From: Eubacterium sp.
GTDB lineage: Bacteria; Bacillota; Clostridia; Oscillospirales; Acutalibacteraceae
Direction of reading: 5' to 3'
Assembly: GCA_014465955.1 (NCBI GenBank)
Contig: JACTVT010000053.1
Location: 1 to 15,041, forward strand
DNA length: 15,041 bases
Position 1 is the first letter of the stretch. Each line of letters begins with the position of its first letter. Below the pieces are notes generated by a model. That model made no database searches, had not been told where the DNA came from, and saw only the letters and a program-made list of their open reading frames with translations. The position numbers and the translations under genes are program-made. Positions 12,148 to 15,041 of this stretch are shown here, one piece after another.

Positions 12148-13488
12148 ATGGAGACGTATAACGACATATGGCAAGCAGTCCTTGCTTACTGCAAAGGCAA
12201 GGTGTCTGAAACAGGATATAAATTATGGCTTACACCTGTAGTAATCAGTGATTTTAAAGATAATAAATTCGTTCTTCTTATGGAAAGCGCCGTTAAGAAA
12301 AAAATTGTTATGGAACAATACGGCAGACTGATTGAAGAAGCACTTGAGCAGGTACTCGGATTTAAAGTTGATGTTGAATATACATACACACCGTCAATTT
12401 TTGATGAAGAAGAAACAGAAGAAAAAGAAAGCGACCCTGTTTATGAAAATGAACAGTTTACATTTGCAACATTTATTGAGGGTCCGTCAAACCGCTTTGC
12501 TTACAGAGCGGCAATCGCCGTTTCGGAAAATCCGGGCGGAATGTATAAAAGCGACAATTATTTGAACTACAATCCGCTTTTTATTTACGGTCAGTCGGGT
12601 CTTGGAAAAACACATATTTTAAATGCAATATGCTGTGAAATCCGCCATCGTTTTCCCGAAATGAAAATTCTTTATGTTACTGCAGAAGATTTTGCAAATG
12701 AATTTATTGATGCTCTTGCAAAAAAAACAGCAGATGAATTCCGCGAAAAATTCAGAGGAATTGATATTCTTCTTATTGATGATATTCAGTTTATCGGCGG
12801 TAAAGACAGAACAGAGGAAGAATTTTTTCACACCTTCAATGCTCTTGTTGAAAACGGCAAACAGATTGTTTTAACTGCCGACCGACCGCCGAAAGAAATC
12901 AAAAGCCTTACCGAAAGACTGTGCAGCCGATTTGAAAAAGGTCTGCTTGCAGATATTCAGACACCCGAATATGAAACACGCTGTGCAATTATTAAATATA
13001 AGGCAAAAATGATTGGTTTTGATATTCCAAATACTGTTGTTGATTATGTTGCCGAGCACATAAAAAAGAATGTGCGCCAACTTGAAGGCATAACAATAAA
13101 AATGCATGCAATGGTTCAACTTTCCGGAGAAAAAATAAATATTGCACTTGCACAAAAAGTAATTAAAGATGTTTTAAATGAAACACAGCCCGTACCTGTT
13201 ACCATTGAAAAAATTGTTGAAGAAGTCAGCAGAACGGAAGGCATTTCGGTTGATGACATCTACGGCAAAAAACAAAAAGCGGAAGTTACAAGAGCAAGAA
13301 AGATTTCTATGTATATAATCCGTGAAGTTACGGGAGCGAGTTACGAAGCAATCGGTGAAAAATTCAAAAAGCACCACTCAACCGTTATGTATAATATTGA
13401 ACAACTCAAAGAAGATATGGAAAAAGACAGCAGACTGAAAATTGTTGTTGAAGATATGGTAAATAATATCAAAAGTATGGAAGAATAA
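12148..13488 (+). CDS. dnaA: Chromosomal replication initiator protein DnaA
   Basis: This 446-residue AAA+ ATPase opens the origin. Domain I is about 1-80 and the linker domain II is short (about 81-104). The ATPase domain has Walker A GQSGLGKT (148-155), Walker B ILLIDD (207-212) and the arginine finger region LCSRFEKGL (258-266). Domain IV is a helix-turn-helix DNA-binding domain (about 351-446). The C-terminal signature reads IGEKFKKHHSTVMYN (402-416); most DnaA proteins have FGGRDHTTV or close to it, so the Asp that contacts the box in E. coli is His here. The start at 12148 follows AAGGAG (12136-12141); an upstream in-frame ATG lies within the inverted-repeat element and has no ribosome binding site. 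dnaN follows after 396 bp. Confidence 0.97.
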   Translation: METYNDIWQAVLAYCKGKVSETGYKLWLTPVVISDFKDNKFVLLMESAVKKKIVMEQYGRLIEEALEQVLGFKVDVEYTYTPSIFDEEETEEKESDPVYENEQFTFATFIEGPSNRFAYRAAIAVSENPGGMYKSDNYLNYNPLFIYGQSGLGKTHILNAICCEIRHRFPEMKILYVTAEDFANEFIDALAKKTADEFREKFRGIDILLIDDIQFIGGKDRTEEEFFHTFNALVENGKQIVLTADRPPKEIKSLTERLCSRFEKGLLADIQTPEYETRCAIIKYKAKMIGFDIPNTVVDYVAEHIKKNVRQLEGITIKMHAMVQLSGEKINIALAQKVIKDVLNETQPVPVTIEKIVEEVSRTEGISVDDIYGKKQKAEVTRARKISMYIIREVTGASYEAIGEKFKKHHSTVMYNIEQLKEDMEKDSRLKIVVEDMVNNIKSMEE

Positions 13489-13535
13489 TTTCGGACTTTG
13501 ATAAATAGGCTGAATCACAATAAAATTTTAAATTA

Positions 13536-13562
13536 CGGTGCGTCGAGGACGCCGCACCCTAC
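13536..13562. repeat. Short hairpin repeat R1
   Basis: Identical to 20-46. It forms a divergent pair (CCCTAC, 20-nt spacer, GTAGGG) with the R3 repeat at 13583. Confidence 0.85.
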
Positions 13563-13582
13563 GAAAATGTTATTTCAATATC

Positions 13583-13607
13583 GTAGGGGCAATTCACGAA
13601 TTGCCCG
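13583..13607. repeat. Short hairpin repeat R3
   Basis: GTAGGGGCAATTC and GAATTGCCCG arms, with a 9-bp perfect stem and almost no loop. It lies directly before the first DnaA box of the origin. Confidence 0.85.
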
Positions 13608-13616
13608 TTATCAAAA

Positions 13617-13625
13617 TTTTCCACA
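13617..13625 (+). promoter_or_regulatory. DnaA box TTTTCCACA
   Basis: One mismatch to TTATCCACA and a full match to TTWTNCACA. It lies 18 bp from an identical box at 13635. Confidence 0.7.
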
Positions 13626-13634
13626 CTTTTTTCC

Positions 13635-13643
13635 TTTTCCACA
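13635..13643 (+). promoter_or_regulatory. DnaA box TTTTCCACA
   Basis: Identical to and in the same orientation as the box at 13617-13625. Confidence 0.7.
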
Positions 13644-13651
13644 ATAAAATC

Positions 13652-13670
13652 TTTAACAATGATTGTTAAA
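13652..13670. repeat. Perfect 19-bp palindrome in the origin
   Basis: TTTAACAATGATTGTTAAA, with two 9-bp arms around a central G. It lies between DnaA boxes. A related half-site CTTTAACATT occurs at 13711-13720, exactly 60 bp from CTTTAACAAT at 13651-13660. It could bind a dimeric origin or dnaN regulator; the protein is unknown. Confidence 0.6.
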
Positions 13671-13687
13671 AATAAAAATTTTCATCA

Positions 13688-13696
13688 TTATGCACA
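13688..13696 (+). promoter_or_regulatory. DnaA box TTATGCACA
   Basis: Full match to TTWTNCACA inside the AT-rich segment. A weaker box, ATTTGCACA (one mismatch), lies at 13773-13781. Confidence 0.6.
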
Positions 13697-13793
13697 AATT
13701 TTACTAAAAACTTTAACATTAAAAAATTGCCGTTTTTTGGCATAAAATACAGGCATAGGGGAGTTTTCAACAATTTGCACAGCCTATATGACT

Positions 13794-13823
13794 ATGACTA
13801 AAAGATGACAGTAATGATATAAA
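13794..13823 (+). promoter_or_regulatory. Possible dnaN promoter with extended -10
   Basis: ATGACT (13794-13799), 18-bp spacer and TATAAA (13818-13823), with TG at 13815-13816. The -35 box is weak. Confidence 0.45.
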
Positions 13824-13884
13824 AAAACATTTTTGTTAACGGGTCTCCGTACAAAATACTAACAAATTGAAAGAAGGTTTCATT

Positions 13885-14997
13885 ATGAAATTTACCTGCG
13901 ATATCAAAAGCCTTAATGATGCATGTAATAATGTAATGCGTGCAGTAAGCACAAAAGTTACAATACCGACAATTGAAGGTATTCTGCTTGAATGCGGTTC
14001 AGATACGCTCAGCCTTACAGGTTATGATTTTGAATTTGGTATTAATACAATATTAAGTGCAACTGTTGCAGAACCGGGCGCAATTGTAATTAATGCAAAA
14101 ATTCTTTGTGATATTGTAAGAAAAATTTCAGGGCAGACTGTTATGTTTGAAGTAAACGGCACAAGTGTGCTGATTTCGGCAGGTGCAAAGCAGTATAATA
14201 TTACAGGTATTGATGCAGATGATTATCCCGAATTGCCTTCTGTTTCGGGCGGATATCCGCTTTTTATAAATCAGGGAATTTTACAGCAGATGGTATCACA
14301 GACTTTATTTGCAGTTGCAGACAGTGAGCAGTCAAAACCTGTTCACACAGGTCTTAAATTTGAAATGACGCAGAATCAGTTAAGATTAATCGGTGTTGAC
14401 GGTTACAGACTTGCAATTCGCACCGAAACAATTAAATATGACGGTGAAGATGTTACATTTATTGTTCCAAAAAAGACAATCCGTGAACTTATTAAACTTA
14501 TGGACAGCGATGTTGACAAGGATATTTCCGTAAGTGTAGGCAAACGCCACATTGTTTTTGAGGTTGATAATTACAGTATTATAAGCCGACTGCTTGACGG
14601 TGATTTTCTGGATTACAATGCCGCTGTACCGAAAACATCTACAACAACTGTTCTTATTAATACAGGTGATGCACTTGACTGCATTGAAAGTACAATTCCC
14701 GTTATTGAAAATAATGCAAAAAATCCTATCCGTGTGCTTTTTGATGCAGATGAAATGAGAGTTTCAACCGTTTCGGTGCTCGGCAGAAGTATTGACTATA
14801 CTCACGCAAATGTAAGCGGTGTTCGTGTTGAAATCGGATTTAATTCAAAATATGTGCTTGATGCACTGCATGCGGCAGACACAGATCAGGTAAGAATTGA
14901 ACTGAACGGCCCTGTAAGTCCTGTTAAAATTCTGCCGGTTAATGATGACAGTTATTTGTTCTTGGTATTGCCGATGAGATTAAAAAACGAAGTATAA
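13885..14997 (+). CDS. dnaN: DNA polymerase III beta subunit (sliding clamp)
   Basis: This 370-residue protein forms a ring around DNA as a dimer and holds the replicative polymerase on the template. The sequence shows the three-repeat clamp layout: MKFTCDIKSLNDACNNVMRA at the start, GVDGYRLAIR (near 170-180) in the middle domain, and the C-terminal clamp end NDDSYLFLVLPMRL. Length is normal. The start at 13885 follows AAGAAGG at 13871-13877; an in-frame TTG six codons earlier is less likely. Its position right after dnaA and the origin is the common bacterial order. No recF or S4-domain gene is seen before the window ends, only a repeat. Confidence 0.97.
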   Translation: MKFTCDIKSLNDACNNVMRAVSTKVTIPTIEGILLECGSDTLSLTGYDFEFGINTILSATVAEPGAIVINAKILCDIVRKISGQTVMFEVNGTSVLISAGAKQYNITGIDADDYPELPSVSGGYPLFINQGILQQMVSQTLFAVADSEQSKPVHTGLKFEMTQNQLRLIGVDGYRLAIRTETIKYDGEDVTFIVPKKTIRELIKLMDSDVDKDISVSVGKRHIVFEVDNYSIISRLLDGDFLDYNAAVPKTSTTTVLINTGDALDCIESTIPVIENNAKNPIRVLFDADEMRVSTVSVLGRSIDYTHANVSGVRVEIGFNSKYVLDALHAADTDQVRIELNGPVSPVKILPVNDDSYLFLVLPMRLKNEV

Positions 14998-15008
14998 AGT
15001 AAATATTT

Positions 15009-15035
15009 GTAGGGGCGGGTCTCTGTGCCCGCCCG
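15009..15035. repeat. Short hairpin repeat R2 variant
   Basis: Stem GGGCGGG/CCCGCCC with loop TCTCTGTG. Both stem arms differ from GGGCAGG/CCTGCCC at the same base pair (A-T to G-C), while the loop is kept. It lies 12 bp after the dnaN stop codon, at the window edge. Confidence 0.85.
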
Positions 15036-15041
15036 CATAAT

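Larger units (their letters stand above)
13489..13884. other. Probable replication origin (oriC), dnaA-dnaN spacer
   Basis: A 396-bp spacer holding three good DnaA-box matches on one strand, a 19-bp perfect palindrome, an AT-rich segment (about 13664-13735) fit for unwinding, and two short GC-rich repeats. Genes to the left (fol cluster) run leftward and dnaA-dnaN run rightward, as expected for divergence from an origin. No other gene is seen in it. Confidence 0.7.

Noticed and set aside
20..13607. Identical short repeats as a CRISPR array
   Set aside because: Copies are kilobases apart in both orientations, with no regular spacers and no cas genes.

Overview
The window looks like a chromosomal segment around the replication origin of a low-to-moderate GC Gram-positive bacterium. 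It is most likely a gut-type Clostridia (Oscillospirales/Ruminococcaceae-like). This placement is inferred from strong AGGAGG/GGTGA-type ribosome binding sites, consensus sigma-A promoters with 17-bp spacers, an FMN riboswitch controlling an ECF-type RibU, a class II aldolase, and very abundant GC-rich hairpin repeats in otherwise AT-rich intergenic DNA.

Layout. 171-2686 (minus) is a metal-efflux unit: an SmtB/CzrA-type ArsR repressor followed by a P1B-type Zn/Cd/Pb ATPase. Its consensus promoter and a repressor-type operator overlap the 3' end of the upstream DUF421 membrane gene (2857-3528, minus). Divergent from DUF421 is a membrane-anchored calcineurin-like phosphoesterase (3624-4874, plus). 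5166-6095 is a complete riboflavin-uptake unit: promoter, FMN aptamer, terminator and ribU. 6380-7252 is fba, ended by a bidirectional terminator shared with a 59-residue Gly-rich peptide gene on the minus strand. 7948-11713 (minus) holds a degenerate LytR-CpsA-Psr-like protein and then folE, folP, folB and folK, which together convert GTP to dihydropteroate. 11714-14997 is the origin region: divergent promoters, a 176-bp inverted-repeat element inside the dnaA leader, dnaA, a dnaA-dnaN spacer with DnaA boxes and AT-rich DNA, and dnaN.

The most unusual content is between the genes. Nearly every spacer carries short hairpin repeats built on a shared frame (GTAGGGG ... CCCG) with interchangeable stems. 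They are often arranged as divergent pairs meeting at CCCTAC/GTAGGG, and sometimes have further small hairpins nested inside. Two longer families accompany them. One is a ~100-150 bp element with CCTTGTTAAAGGG-like inverted ends; the other is a ~122-bp palindromic element present in three copies with a compensatory base-pair change at its apex. Several of these lie in leaders (arsR, dnaA) or between genes that should be co-transcribed (the fol genes). No mobile-element protein, CRISPR array, tRNA or rRNA was seen.

Gene functions are assigned from motifs and family knowledge. Operons, promoters and the origin are inferred from sequence only.
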